This document shows positions 14,375-22,349 of a stretch of DNA of 33,018 bases, one piece after another. This DNA is from JAWWPY01 sp964412845. Lineage in GTDB: Bacteria; Actinomycetota; Actinomycetes; Streptosporangiales; Streptosporangiaceae. A program made the translations under genes and the position numbers. Positions within the stretch are counted from its first letter, which is position 1. Each line of letters starts with the position of its first letter. The notes beneath the pieces are model-generated. The model was not told where the DNA came from. It saw only the letters and a list, made by a program, of their open reading frames with translations, and ran no database searches. The stretch covers positions 1-33,018 of the forward strand of contig CAYPQM010000073.1 of assembly GCA_964412845.1 (NCBI GenBank), written 5' to 3'.

Positions 14375-15139
14375 TCAGCTGGTCGCGGTCTGACCTCCAT
14401 CGATGACCAGCGCCTGCCCGGTCATGTACGACGACGCGTCACTGGCCAGGAAGACAGCGGGGCCGGCCATCTCCTCGGCCCGGCCCCAGCGCTGCATCGG
14501 CACCGACGCCACGGTGGCCTTCCCCGCCGCCTCGTCCTGCCACAGGTTCCGGTTGAGTTCGGTGGCGGTCCAGCCGGGGCACAGCGCGTTGACCCGGACG
14601 CCGAGCGTCGCCCATTCGACCGCGAGCGACTTGGTGAGCGAGATGAGGCCCGCCTTGGCCGCCCCGTAGGGGGACAGGAAGGGTGATGCGGCCAGTCCGG
14701 CCACCGAGGCGACGTTGATGACCGAGCCCTGGCCACGCGCCGTGAGATGACCGCCGATCGCATGACACACATACATGGCGGAGTCCAGGTTGAGCCGCAG
14801 CAGCTTGTCCCAGCCAGGCAGCCGGAGGTCGAGGAACGGCACCAGGAAGTTGGACCCGCCCGCGTTGTTCACGACCACGTCCACGTGACCGAGCTGCTCG
14901 ATGGCCGCCGCGACCGCGGCGGCCACCTCCTCCTGGCGCGTCACGTCCGCCGGGATGACGAAGGCCTGGCGGCCGTGCGCGGCGACCTGCGCCGCGGTCT
15001 CGGCCAGGCCATCCGCGCCCCGGGCCACCAGGGCCAGGTCAGCCCCGGCCTCCGCCAGGGCGACCGCGATCACCTGCCCGATCCCCCGGGACGCGCCCGT
15101 CACGAAAGCCTTCTTGCCGGTCAGGTCGAAAAGCGGCAC
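14375..15139 (-). CDS. Short-chain dehydrogenase/reductase
   Basis: Classical NAD(P)-dependent SDR of the FabG-like group. The 254 residues contain the nucleotide-binding TGASRGIG (14-21), NNAG, and the catalytic triad Ser145, Tyr158 and Lys162 (YGAAK). The C-terminal ASDASSYMTGQALVIDGG is typical. The GTG start at 15139 comes 3 nt after the hydrolase stop, with GGAAGGA inside the end of that gene, so the two form an operon. The substrate cannot be read from the sequence; a hydroxyacyl or polyol oxidoreductase is possible. Confidence 0.93.
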   Translation of the reverse strand: MPLFDLTGKKAFVTGASRGIGQVIAVALAEAGADLALVARGADGLAETAAQVAAHGRQAFVIPADVTRQEEVAAAVAAAIEQLGHVDVVVNNAGGSNFLVPFLDLRLPGWDKLLRLNLDSAMYVCHAIGGHLTARGQGSVINVASVAGLAASPFLSPYGAAKAGLISLTKSLAVEWATLGVRVNALCPGWTATELNRNLWQDEAAGKATVASVPMQRWGRAEEMAGPAVFLASDASSYMTGQALVIDGGQTATS

Positions 15140-15142
15140 GGG

Positions 15143-15856
15143 TCAGTCCTTCCACTCGGTCGGCAGCGGCCAGGCGGCCGGGTTGACCCGGCGCACGATC
15201 GCGTTCAGCACCACGCGGACCGAGGGCTCGCCGACCCACAGGTGCTTGGCGCCGTCGACCGCTACCAGCTCAGCCTGGGGAACCCGCGCGAAGCGCAGCC
15301 TGGCCTCGTCCGGGCGCAGGTAGTCATCCAGTTCCGGGATCAGCGCCAGCAGCGGCTTCCCCGTGGCCGCCCATGAGTCCAGATCCTCTTCGGCCGCCCG
15401 CTTCTGTGGCGGTGACTGCAGGATGGCCCCTTCCTCGGGCAGCCCGGCCCCCCACTTCAGGGCCAGCTCCGTGCCGAACGACCAGCCCAGCAGCCAGAGC
15501 CGGGGCAGGCCCGCGGCAGCGCACCAGGCCACGGCCGCGGCCACGTCGTGGCGCTCCGATTCCCCGCCGTCGTAGTCACCCTCACTCCGTCCATGGGCCG
15601 ACGAGGTGCCGCGGGTGTTGAACCTGAGCACGGCCAGCCCAGCGAGCGCGGGCAGCCGGTTGGACGCCTTGCGCAGGATGTGACTGTCCATCATCCCGCC
15701 CGCGGTAGGCAGCGGGTGCAGGCAGACCAGTGTGGCCGCCGGCGCCTGCTCAACGGGCAATGCCAGTTCCCCGGTCAGGGCCAGGCCGTCCTCAGTGTGC
15801 AGGGTGACCCGCTCGCGCCGGGCAGGCAGTACCGTGCTCGCCCTGATCTCGTTCAT
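15143..15856 (-). CDS. Alpha/beta hydrolase
   Basis: Serine hydrolase fold of 237 residues. The N-terminal strands run VTLHTEDGLALTGELALP and ATLVCLHPLP, the latter with the oxyanion-side HP motif. NTRGTSSAHG is typical of the YcjX/YpfH-like dienelactone hydrolase relatives, the nucleophile elbow GWSFG has Ser126, and the late His is in DGAKHLWVG. The acid is probably in ALIPELDDYL. Start ATG 15856 is preferred over ATG 15862 because GGACGGGA lies 6 nt upstream. It precedes the SDR by 3 nt. Ester or thioester hydrolysis is likely, substrate unknown. Confidence 0.9.
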   Translation of the reverse strand: MNEIRASTVLPARRERVTLHTEDGLALTGELALPVEQAPAATLVCLHPLPTAGGMMDSHILRKASNRLPALAGLAVLRFNTRGTSSAHGRSEGDYDGGESERHDVAAAVAWCAAAGLPRLWLLGWSFGTELALKWGAGLPEEGAILQSPPQKRAAEEDLDSWAATGKPLLALIPELDDYLRPDEARLRFARVPQAELVAVDGAKHLWVGEPSVRVVLNAIVRRVNPAAWPLPTEWKD

Positions 15857-15906
15857 CCGCATCCCGTCCGCGCCGCGTTCACCTGCCGCGCTTCACCTGC
15901 CGTGTC

Positions 15907-15938
15907 CGTCCCGGGCCGGGCCCGTCCCGGGCCGGGCC
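15907..15938. repeat. Two 16-bp direct repeats
   Basis: CGTCCCGGGCCGGGCC at 15907-15922 and again at 15923-15938. It lies between the zinc-ribbon gene's stop and the hydrolase start, immediately before the stop codon at 15940-15942. Confidence 0.85.
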
Positions 15939-15939
15939 G

Positions 15940-16341
15940 TCACCTGCCGCGCCGGACACCAGGGGCCCGGCGGCTGCGCCGCTCCCAGCACGGCCGGTGC
16001 CAGTGCCTGCGCTCGCTCAGCCCGGGGGTCCAGGCTGGCCAGGCAACCAGGTGCGGTGTGCCAGCCGGGATCTCCTGATCGCATCCGGGGCAACGATAAC
16101 CCTTCACCGCGGCGCCGCCTGGCACCAGCCGCACCACCCAGTCGCCGTCCGGTCCCGACTCGTGGCGCGGCGGGCCGAGCGGATAGCCCGGGCTCTCCGC
16201 ACCAGCGTCTCCCGTTCCGCCGCGTCCCGTTCCGCCGCCCGGCACACCGCGGCCGCCCCGGCCCGCACCGCCCCGGCCGGTCCCCCCGCGCCCTCTGCGC
16301 GGGAGATCGTCCGGCAGGCGGCGGGCCTTACGCGGGCTCAT
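15940..16341 (-). CDS. Conserved actinobacterial protein with Cys/His zinc-ribbon-like motif
   Basis: 133 residues of unknown function, of a type I recognise in many actinomycetes, where it is often loosely labelled ATP/GTP-binding. The first 50 residues are Arg/Gly-rich (RRGRGGTGRGGAGRGGRGVP) and disordered. The conserved core is DWVVRLVPGGAAVKGYRCPGCDQEIPAGTPHLVAWP followed by RRHWHRPCWE. Cys-X2-Cys, His and the HWHRPC cluster could bind zinc. It lies upstream of the hydrolase on the same strand. The Arg-rich ends suggest nucleic-acid contact, but this is not established. Confidence 0.82.
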   Translation of the reverse strand: MSPRKARRLPDDLPRRGRGGTGRGGAGRGGRGVPGGGTGRGGTGDAGAESPGYPLGPPRHESGPDGDWVVRLVPGGAAVKGYRCPGCDQEIPAGTPHLVAWPAWTPGLSERRHWHRPCWERRSRRAPGVRRGR

Positions 16342-16346
16342 CGCCG

Positions 16347-16517
16347 CTACAGGCCCGATCCGGCCGGGCGGAAGGCGAGACGGCCGGTCGCGTGCCCGGC
16401 GAACGGCGGCACGGGCGCCAACGCCGGGTCGCCGGAGCGCGCGTGCATCGAGGCGGGCACTACGTGCACCATGCCCATCGCGCCGAGGCCGACAACGGCC
16501 ACGTGATGGATCTCCAT
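16347..16517 (-). CDS. Possible 56-residue small protein
   Basis: ATG 16517 opens a frame ending at TAG 16347-16349, just 5 nt before the start of the zinc-ribbon gene. The product begins MEIHHVAVVGLGAMGMVHVV, a beta-strand and glycine loop like the start of a Rossmann fold, then a Pro/Ala-rich stretch. Third positions are mostly G or C. There is no clear ribosome site. It may be a genuine leader gene of the cluster or a chance frame; I do not recognise a family. Confidence 0.35.
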   Translation of the reverse strand: MEIHHVAVVGLGAMGMVHVVPASMHARSGDPALAPVPPFAGHATGRLAFRPAGSGL

Positions 16518-16627
16518 GGCGGCGACATTACAGTCGGCTTCCGGCCGGCCCGTTATCGGCCGGTACCGACCGGTGCGCGGTCAGCGTTACGGCTGGGCCC
16601 CGCCAGGTGCTCGTGGACGCGGCGTGG

Positions 16628-17920
16628 TCAGCGTGACGGCGGGCGACGCTGGCTGGCCTCGGCCTCCGCCCGGCGGGCCCGCCGGGCGGACAGGTCCCGT
16701 TCCTGGGCGTTGCTGGTCAACGCGGCGGCACGGTCGAACTCAGCCCGCGCCTCGGCTGGCCGCCCCAGCTTCATCAGGAGATCGCCGCGCACACTCGGCA
16801 GCAGGTGATAACCCCGCAGCGAAGGCTCAGCGATCAGCGTGTCCACCAGGTCGAGCCCGGCCTGCGGCCCGGAGGCCATGGACACGGCGACCGCCCGGTT
16901 CAGCTCGACCACTGGTGAGGGCGTCACGGTGGCGAGGACGCCGTACAGCGCGGCGATGCGCGCCCAGTCCGTGTCCTCCGGCCGGAACGCGCGAGCATGG
17001 CAGGCGGCGATGGCGGCCTGCAGCGCATACGGGCCGCGCGCACCGCCGAGTTCCTCCGCCCGGGTGAGCGCGGCCAGGCCACGGTTGATCAGCAACCGGT
17101 CCCAGCGCCCCCGGTCCTGGTCCAGCAGCAGGACCGGCTCGCCGGACGGCCCGGCGCGAGCGCGGACCCGGGAGGCCTGAATCTCCATCAGGGCCACCAG
17201 GCCGTGCACCTCAGGCTCCTCACGGGTGAGCTGGGCGAGAACGCGGCCGAGCCGCACTGCGTCCGCGCACAGCGCCGGGCGCATCCAGTCGTCACCAGCG
17301 GTGGCTGAGTAGCCCTCGTTGAAGATGAGGTAGATGACCTCCAGGACCGAGGAGAGCCGGGCCGGCCGTTCCTCGATCCCCGGCACCTCGAACGGCACCC
17401 GGGCCTTGGCCAGCGTCTTCTTGGCCCGGACGATGCGCTGCGCGATCGTCGGCTCCGGTACCAGGTAGGCGCGGGCTATCTCGGCAGTGGTCAGGCCGCC
17501 GAGCAGGCGCAGGGTCAGCGCGACCCTGGCCTGCACGGCCAGCACCGGATGACAGGCGGTAAACACGAGCCGGAGCAGATCGTCGTCGATCTCATCGGAG
17601 AAGGCGCGATCGAAGTCCGGGGTGACGCTGCCCCCCTCAGCCTCCAGTGCCCGGCCGATCTGGGCGTATTTGCGGTCCAGCTCCCGGTTCCGCCGGAACA
17701 GGTCGACAGCCCGCCGCTTGGCCACGGTCATCAGCCAGGCACCCGAATTGCGCGGAACCCCGGATTCTGGCCACTGCTGCAGGGCCGCGACCACGGCGTC
17801 CTGGGCCAGTTCCTCGGCCAGGCCGACGTCGTTGGTGTACCGGGCAAGTCCGGCGATGAGCCGCGCGGATTCCATCCGGATGACGGCCTCGATCGCGGCG
17901 TGAGTCTCCGAAGCCGTCAC
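16628..17920 (-). CDS. ECF42-type RNA polymerase sigma factor with TPR-like C-terminal extension
   Basis: Sigma factor of 430 residues, about twice an ordinary ECF sigma. Region 2 is RLIAGLARYTNDVGLAEELAQDAVVAALQQW...NSGAWLMTVAKRRAVDLFRR. Region 4 is ARVALTLRLLGGLTTAEIARAYLVPEPTIAQRIVRAKKTL. The C-terminal extension has the family-specific IYLIFNEGYSA, the conserved LCADAVRLGRVLA, and helical repeats ending in RGDLLMKLGRPAEARAEFDRAAAL. In this family the extension replaces an anti-sigma factor in controlling activity. The DGPF protein encoded upstream is the hallmark partner. GTG 17920 is used; the ribosome site is weak. Regulon unknown; relatives respond to stress. Confidence 0.93.
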   Translation of the reverse strand: MTASETHAAIEAVIRMESARLIAGLARYTNDVGLAEELAQDAVVAALQQWPESGVPRNSGAWLMTVAKRRAVDLFRRNRELDRKYAQIGRALEAEGGSVTPDFDRAFSDEIDDDLLRLVFTACHPVLAVQARVALTLRLLGGLTTAEIARAYLVPEPTIAQRIVRAKKTLAKARVPFEVPGIEERPARLSSVLEVIYLIFNEGYSATAGDDWMRPALCADAVRLGRVLAQLTREEPEVHGLVALMEIQASRVRARAGPSGEPVLLLDQDRGRWDRLLINRGLAALTRAEELGGARGPYALQAAIAACHARAFRPEDTDWARIAALYGVLATVTPSPVVELNRAVAVSMASGPQAGLDLVDTLIAEPSLRGYHLLPSVRGDLLMKLGRPAEARAEFDRAAALTSNAQERDLSARRARRAEAEASQRRPPSR

Positions 17921-18075
17921 GACTACCGATCACACCATCCGCGGACCGGTCAGGGCAAGGCGCGCCGCGCCGTGCGCGCCGCGCCGTGCGCGCCGCGCAC
18001 TGCCTGCCGGTCACCCGCAGCTGGCGGCTACCCGGACCCGGCCGGCGGAGTCCAGGGTGAGCCCCGCCGGGCTGC

Positions 18076-18417
18076 TCATGGGCCGTATACCTGGCGGATC
18101 GTGGACTCGCCGTTACCCGCGATGCTCAGGAACCGCTTCGTCCACTCGATCGCCTCGTCCTTGTCGCGGACCTCCATCAGCGCCCATCCGCCGATCAGCT
18201 CCTTGGCCTCGGTGAACGGCCCGTCGATCACGGTGAACTTCCCGTCGACGTTCGTCACCTTGGTCGCCTCCTCGACCGGCGCGAGGCCACCGGTGGCCAG
18301 CAGGACTCCGGCCTTGGTCGCCTCCTCGATGAACTTGCCCATCTCCGTGAACATTTCCGGGCTCGGCGGCGGTACCGGCGCCGATGGGTCGCCTAGCGTG
18401 TAGCCAAAGAATCGCAT
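18076..18417 (-). CDS. DGPF/YCII-related protein, partner of ECF42 sigma factor
   Basis: 113-residue dimeric alpha/beta-barrel fold protein of the YCII-related group. The family motif DGPFTEAKE is present, in TVIDGPFTEAKELIGGWALMEV. N-terminal MRFFGYTLGD and EMGKFIEEATKAGVLLATGGLAP are typical. ATG 18417 follows AGGAGAAGGGA at about 9 nt. Genes for such proteins accompany ECF42 sigma factors in many actinomycetes and are often targets of the sigma factor. The 155-bp space to the sigma gene holds GC-rich short repeats (GCCGTGCGCGCCGCG twice) and no gene. Confidence 0.93.
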   Translation of the reverse strand: MRFFGYTLGDPSAPVPPPSPEMFTEMGKFIEEATKAGVLLATGGLAPVEEATKVTNVDGKFTVIDGPFTEAKELIGGWALMEVRDKDEAIEWTKRFLSIAGNGESTIRQVYGP

Positions 18418-18665
18418 TGCCGTGGTCCCTTCTCCTGGTGCCGGACACCCCTCGCGGCCGCCGGCGTGGTCGGGGCTGACGGTCTCATTCCGCCGTCCCT
18501 CTTTCTGCCCAAGCGTCGAACACCCCGGTTCCAGATCGACATGGACCCGGAAGATATTTTCCGCCGCTCACCGCGGCCGCCTGGATGCCGGGGCGGCAGG
18601 CCTGCCGGTCTCCTTGCATACAGTGGGACCTCTCCTGTCACGCAATCGAAGGGACGTGCCCGCCC
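18418..18665. promoter_or_regulatory. Divergent promoter region, DGPF gene versus M16 peptidase operon
   Basis: 248 bases, no gene seen. TACAGT (about 18619-18624) is a TANNNT box giving a short leader with GAAGGGA (18648-18654) before GTG 18666. On the other strand is the AGGAGAAGGGA ribosome site of the DGPF gene. A promoter for the ECF42 sigma factor itself could be here, but I cannot assign one with confidence. Confidence 0.45.
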
Positions 18666-20039
18666 GTGGGCCACACCGCCGCTCAGCAGGCCCGCTCCGG
18701 CGGCCTGACGGCAACTGAGCACCAACTGGACAACGGCCTGCGCCTGGTGCTCTCCGAGGACCACCTGACTCCGGTCGCGGCGGTCTGTCTCTGGTATGAC
18801 GTCGGCTCGCGGTATGAGATCAAGGGCCGGACCGGCCTGGCTCACCTTTTCGAGCACCTGATGTTCGAGGGCTCGGCGCAGGTCAAGGGAAACGGCCACT
18901 TCGAGCTGGTCCAAGGGGCCGGCGGCTCCCTCAACGGGACGACGAGTTTCGAGCGCACCAACTACTTCGAGATCATGCCCGCACACCAGCTGGAACTGGC
19001 GCTCTGGCTGGAGGCGGACCGGATGGGCTCACTGCTCGCCGCGCTCGACGAGGAGTCCATGGAGAACCAGCGTGACGTGGTCAAGAACGAGCGCCGGCAG
19101 CGCTACGACAACGTGCCAAACGGCACCGCGTTCGAGCGGCTGACCGCGCTGGCCTACCCCGAAGGCCACCCGTACCACCACATTCCCATCGGCTCCATGG
19201 CCGATCTGGACGCGGCGACGCTGGATGACGCGCGGGCGTTCTTCCGCACGAACTACGCGCCGAACAACGCCGTCCTGGCGGTCGTCGGTGACATCGACCC
19301 GGAGCAGACGCGTAGGTGGGTCGAGAAGTATTTCGGCTCCATCCCGCCCTACGCCGGCAAGGTGCCGCCCCGGGACGGCACGCTCCCCGACATCATCGGC
19401 ACGGAACTGCGTGAGGAGATCCAGGGGGAGGTGCCGGCGCGCGCGCTGATGGCCGCGTACCGGTTGCCACACGACGGCACGCGTGAGTCCGACGCGGCGG
19501 AAGTGGCGCTCACCGTCCTCGGCGACGGCATGTCATCCCGGCTGTACAACCGGCTGGTGCGGCGTGACCGCACGGCCGTGTCAGCCGGCTTCGGGCTGCT
19601 CCGGCTCGCTGGCGCCCCCTCGCTGGGCTGGCTGGACGTGAAGACGTCCGGCGATGCCGAGATCCCGCAGATCGAGGCGGCCGTCGATGAGGAGCTGGCC
19701 CGGCTCGGCGCGGCGGCGCCGAGCGCCGCGGAGATGGAGCGGGCGCAGGCCCTGCTGGAACGCGAATGGCTGGACCGGCTCGGCACAGTGGCCGGCCGGG
19801 CCGATGAGCTGTGCCGGTATGCGGTGCTGTTCGGCGACCCGCAGCTCGCGTTCACCGCCGTGAACCGGATCCTCGACATCACCGCTGAGGAGGTCCGTGC
19901 GGTGGCCGCGGCGCGGCTGCGCCCGGACAACCGCGCGGTGCTGGTCTACGAGCCGTTGCCCCCCGCAGAGACGGCCGGCGAGGCCGGCGGCCAGGCCAGT
20001 GCCGGCGAGAGCGACGAGCAGGACGGAGCGGGGCGGTGA
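18666..20039 (+). CDS. M16 family zinc metallopeptidase, catalytic subunit
   Basis: Processing peptidase-like (M16B) zinc protease, 457 residues. The inverted zinc motif HLFEH (His60, Glu63, His64) is intact, and the distal Glu lies in the ENQRDVVKNERRQRYDN segment. The second half repeats the fold without the motif (EVPARALMAAYRLPHDGTRESDAAEVALTVLGDGMSSRLYNRLVRRDR...). GTG 18666 is chosen from the upstream -10 box and GAAGGGA; an in-frame start further upstream (18585) would precede the promoter. The stop overlaps the next M16 gene by 4 nt (GTGA), so the two subunits are made in equal amounts. No signal peptide is seen, so it is probably cytoplasmic. Confidence 0.94.
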   Translation: MGHTAAQQARSGGLTATEHQLDNGLRLVLSEDHLTPVAAVCLWYDVGSRYEIKGRTGLAHLFEHLMFEGSAQVKGNGHFELVQGAGGSLNGTTSFERTNYFEIMPAHQLELALWLEADRMGSLLAALDEESMENQRDVVKNERRQRYDNVPNGTAFERLTALAYPEGHPYHHIPIGSMADLDAATLDDARAFFRTNYAPNNAVLAVVGDIDPEQTRRWVEKYFGSIPPYAGKVPPRDGTLPDIIGTELREEIQGEVPARALMAAYRLPHDGTRESDAAEVALTVLGDGMSSRLYNRLVRRDRTAVSAGFGLLRLAGAPSLGWLDVKTSGDAEIPQIEAAVDEELARLGAAAPSAAEMERAQALLEREWLDRLGTVAGRADELCRYAVLFGDPQLAFTAVNRILDITAEEVRAVAAARLRPDNRAVLVYEPLPPAETAGEAGGQASAGESDEQDGAGR

Positions 20040-21439
20040 CTGAGGCGGTCGTGACCATGGACTTGCACCCGCAGCCTGCCTCCGGGCAGGCGAAGCCCTG
20101 GGCGTTCCCGGCCCCCGAGCGCGGCACCCTCGGCAACGGGCTCACCGTGCTGCGCTGTCACCGGCCCGGGCAGCAGGTGGTGGCCGTGGAGATCTGCCTG
20201 GACACGCCGCTCGACGCCGAGCCCGCCGGGCTGGATGGTATCGCCACGATCATGGTGCGCGCGCTGTCCCAGGGCACCAGCTCGCACACGGCCGAGGAGT
20301 TCGCCGCCGAGCTGGAGCGCTGCGGCGCGACGCTCAACGCACACGCCGACTACCCGGGCGCCCGGGTCTCGCTGGAGGTCCCCGTCTCCCGCCTGTCCCG
20401 GGCGCTCACGCTGCTCGCCGGGGCGCTGGACACGCCCACGTTCTCCGGCAGCGAGGTCGAGCGACTGGTACGCAACCGCCTCGACGGGATCCGGCTTGAG
20501 CTGGCCAACCCCGGCCAGCGTGCAGTCAAGCAGCTGTCGCAGGAGCTGTTCCCGGCGTCCGCACGGATGTCCCGGCCGCGCCAGGGCACCGAGGACACCG
20601 TCAGGCGGATCGACGCGGCAGGCGTGCGCGCGTTCTACGCGGCTCATGTGGGGCCCGCCACGGCGACCGCGGTAGTCGTGGGCGACCTGACGGGTATCGA
20701 CCTGGATGCGGTGCTCGCCGACACGCTCGGCGGATGGACCGGTGACACCACCGGGCCACGGCCCATGCCGCCGGTGACCGCCGACGACACCGGCCGGGTG
20801 GTGATCGTGGACCGGCCCGGGGCCGTCCAGACGCAGTTGCTCATCGGCCGGATCGGCCCGGACCAGCATGACCAGGTATGGCCAGCGCTGATGCTCGGCA
20901 CGTACTGCCTGGGCGGCACGCTGACCTCCCGGCTGGACCGGGTCCTGCGCGAAGAGAAGGGCTACACCTACGGGGTGCGGGCCTTCGAGCAGGTGCTGCG
21001 GTCACCCGCGCCGGACGCTGCGGGCGGTGTGACGGGTGCGTCCCTGCTCGCCATCAGCGGTTCCGTGGACACGGCGTCCACCGGTCCTGCGCTGGGCGAC
21101 CTGTGGACTGTGCTGCGCACGCTGGCCGCTGACGGGCTGACCGAATCGGAGCGTGACCTGGCGGTGCAGAACCTGGTGGGTGTCGCGCCGCTCGAGTTCG
21201 AGACGGCGGCGTCGGTCGCCGACACGCTGGCGGATCAGGTGGAACTGCACCTGCCGGACGACTACCAGGCGCAGTTGTACGCGCGCCTGGCGCAGACCGG
21301 CACCGCCGAGGCAACGGCTGCGGTGGTTGCGGCGTTCCCGGTAAACCGCCTGGTCACGATCCTGGTCGGCGACGCGGCGGAGATCGAGGCCGCCGTGCAG
21401 GACCTTGGCCTCGGCGAGATCACGGTAGTCACTGGCTGA
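20036..21439 (+). CDS. M16 family peptidase homologue, non-catalytic partner subunit
   Basis: 467 residues with the M16 fold. The zinc motif position reads GLDGIATIMVRALSQGT, so the HXXEH residues are absent. The C-terminal half has the substrate-binding Arg/Tyr segment REEKGYTYGV that is typical of the inactive partner in heterodimeric M16B peptidases. It is translationally coupled to the catalytic subunit by a GTGA overlap. The pair should form a clam-shell heterodimer degrading short peptides. The TetR gene follows 60 bp downstream with its own promoter. Confidence 0.93.
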   Translation: MTEAVVTMDLHPQPASGQAKPWAFPAPERGTLGNGLTVLRCHRPGQQVVAVEICLDTPLDAEPAGLDGIATIMVRALSQGTSSHTAEEFAAELERCGATLNAHADYPGARVSLEVPVSRLSRALTLLAGALDTPTFSGSEVERLVRNRLDGIRLELANPGQRAVKQLSQELFPASARMSRPRQGTEDTVRRIDAAGVRAFYAAHVGPATATAVVVGDLTGIDLDAVLADTLGGWTGDTTGPRPMPPVTADDTGRVVIVDRPGAVQTQLLIGRIGPDQHDQVWPALMLGTYCLGGTLTSRLDRVLREEKGYTYGVRAFEQVLRSPAPDAAGGVTGASLLAISGSVDTASTGPALGDLWTVLRTLAADGLTESERDLAVQNLVGVAPLEFETAASVADTLADQVELHLPDDYQAQLYARLAQTGTAEATAAVVAAFPVNRLVTILVGDAAEIEAAVQDLGLGEITVVTG

Positions 21440-21443
21440 CCCG

Positions 21444-21493
21444 ACGAACATGTTCGTAAGGAACTTGTTTTTAACGAACATGTTCGTTACAGT
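21444..21493 (+). promoter_or_regulatory. Triple TetR-type operator and leaderless promoter
   Basis: ACGAACATGTTCGT (21444-21457) and AACGAACATGTTCGTT (21473-21488) are perfect palindromes with centres 30 bp apart. Midway, GAACTTGTTT (21461-21470) matches the core GAACATGTTC at 8 of 10 bases, so three sites sit at exact 15-bp steps. TTGTTT (21466-21471) and TACAGT (21488-21493) make a -35/-10 pair with 16-nt spacing. ATG follows 6 nt later, indicating a leaderless transcript. Confidence 0.8.
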
Positions 21494-21499
21494 GTGGTC

Positions 21500-22210
21500 A
21501 TGGCACCTGAAGCCCGTCCCATCGTGAGCCGCCGCGAGCGGCCAGCCAAGCCCGCACTGACCCGCGAGGGCATCGTCACCGCTGCGGTGGGGATGATGCA
21601 GGCGGAAGGGCTGGAGCGGGTCACGATGCGGCGGCTGGCCCAGGAACTCGACACCGGCGCGGCGTCGCTCTACGTCTATGTCCGCAACACCGCTGAGCTG
21701 CACGCCGCCATGCTTGAAGAGTTGCTCAGTCAGGTCGATCTGAGCATGGTCACGGCGGAGGGTGACTGGCAAGAGCGGCTCATCAGGGTCCTCTGGTCTT
21801 ACACCCGCATCCTTTTCGAGCAGCCGGGCCTGGCCCAGTCGGCGCTGGTGACCAGGCCATCCGGGCCTGCCTACTTCAGCCTGGCCGAGGCGATACTGGC
21901 GCTGCTCAGCGCGGGCCAGGTAGCTCCGGACCGGGCTGCGTGGGCGGTGGACCTGCTGCTGCACTTCGCGACCTCCACCGCCGCCGAGCAGGGCACCCGC
22001 AAACGGGCGATCGACGCAGGCGACGAGGAAGACGCACTCGTGGCGGCGCTGCTCGGCGCGCCCGCCGACACCTACCCGCACATCACCGCTCTGGGCATGC
22101 AGCTCATGTCCGGAGCCGGGCCAGACCGGCTCACCTGGGGTTTCAGCGTCCTGATCAACGGGATTCTGCAGACGCCCCGGCCGGAACCGGGCGCCACACC
22201 GGGCGGCTGA
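21500..22210 (+). CDS. TetR/AcrR-family repressor of the adjacent exporter
   Basis: Helix-turn-helix repressor of 236 residues. The DNA-binding domain is LTREGIVTAAVGMMQAEGLERVTMRRLAQELDTGAASLYVYVRNTAELHAAML. The C-terminal part resembles the TetR class ligand domain with its late GPDRLTWGFSVLINGIL helix. ATG 21500 is chosen over GTG 21494 because TACAGT lies 6 nt upstream and there is no ribosome site. It probably binds the three palindromes in its own promoter and releases them when a drug-like ligand is bound, controlling itself and the MFS gene 139 bp downstream. Ligand unknown. Confidence 0.92.
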   Translation: MAPEARPIVSRRERPAKPALTREGIVTAAVGMMQAEGLERVTMRRLAQELDTGAASLYVYVRNTAELHAAMLEELLSQVDLSMVTAEGDWQERLIRVLWSYTRILFEQPGLAQSALVTRPSGPAYFSLAEAILALLSAGQVAPDRAAWAVDLLLHFATSTAAEQGTRKRAIDAGDEEDALVAALLGAPADTYPHITALGMQLMSGAGPDRLTWGFSVLINGILQTPRPEPGATPGG

Positions 22211-22349
22211 CCGGGCAGCGCCTGAGGCCCGCATAGACGCGGTCTCGGGCGCCCCGCACCACAACACCTCGAAGCAGCGCCGGCCATCCGCCGGCCCGCC
22301 ATTGCGGCGACCCCAGAACCTGGCCTTCCCAGGAGAAGCGAGCTGCGCG

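Noticed and set aside
15732..16808. Plus-strand 358-codon frame across the hydrolase and zinc-ribbon genes
   Set aside because: It is a shadow of genes on the minus strand, which have recognisable motifs.
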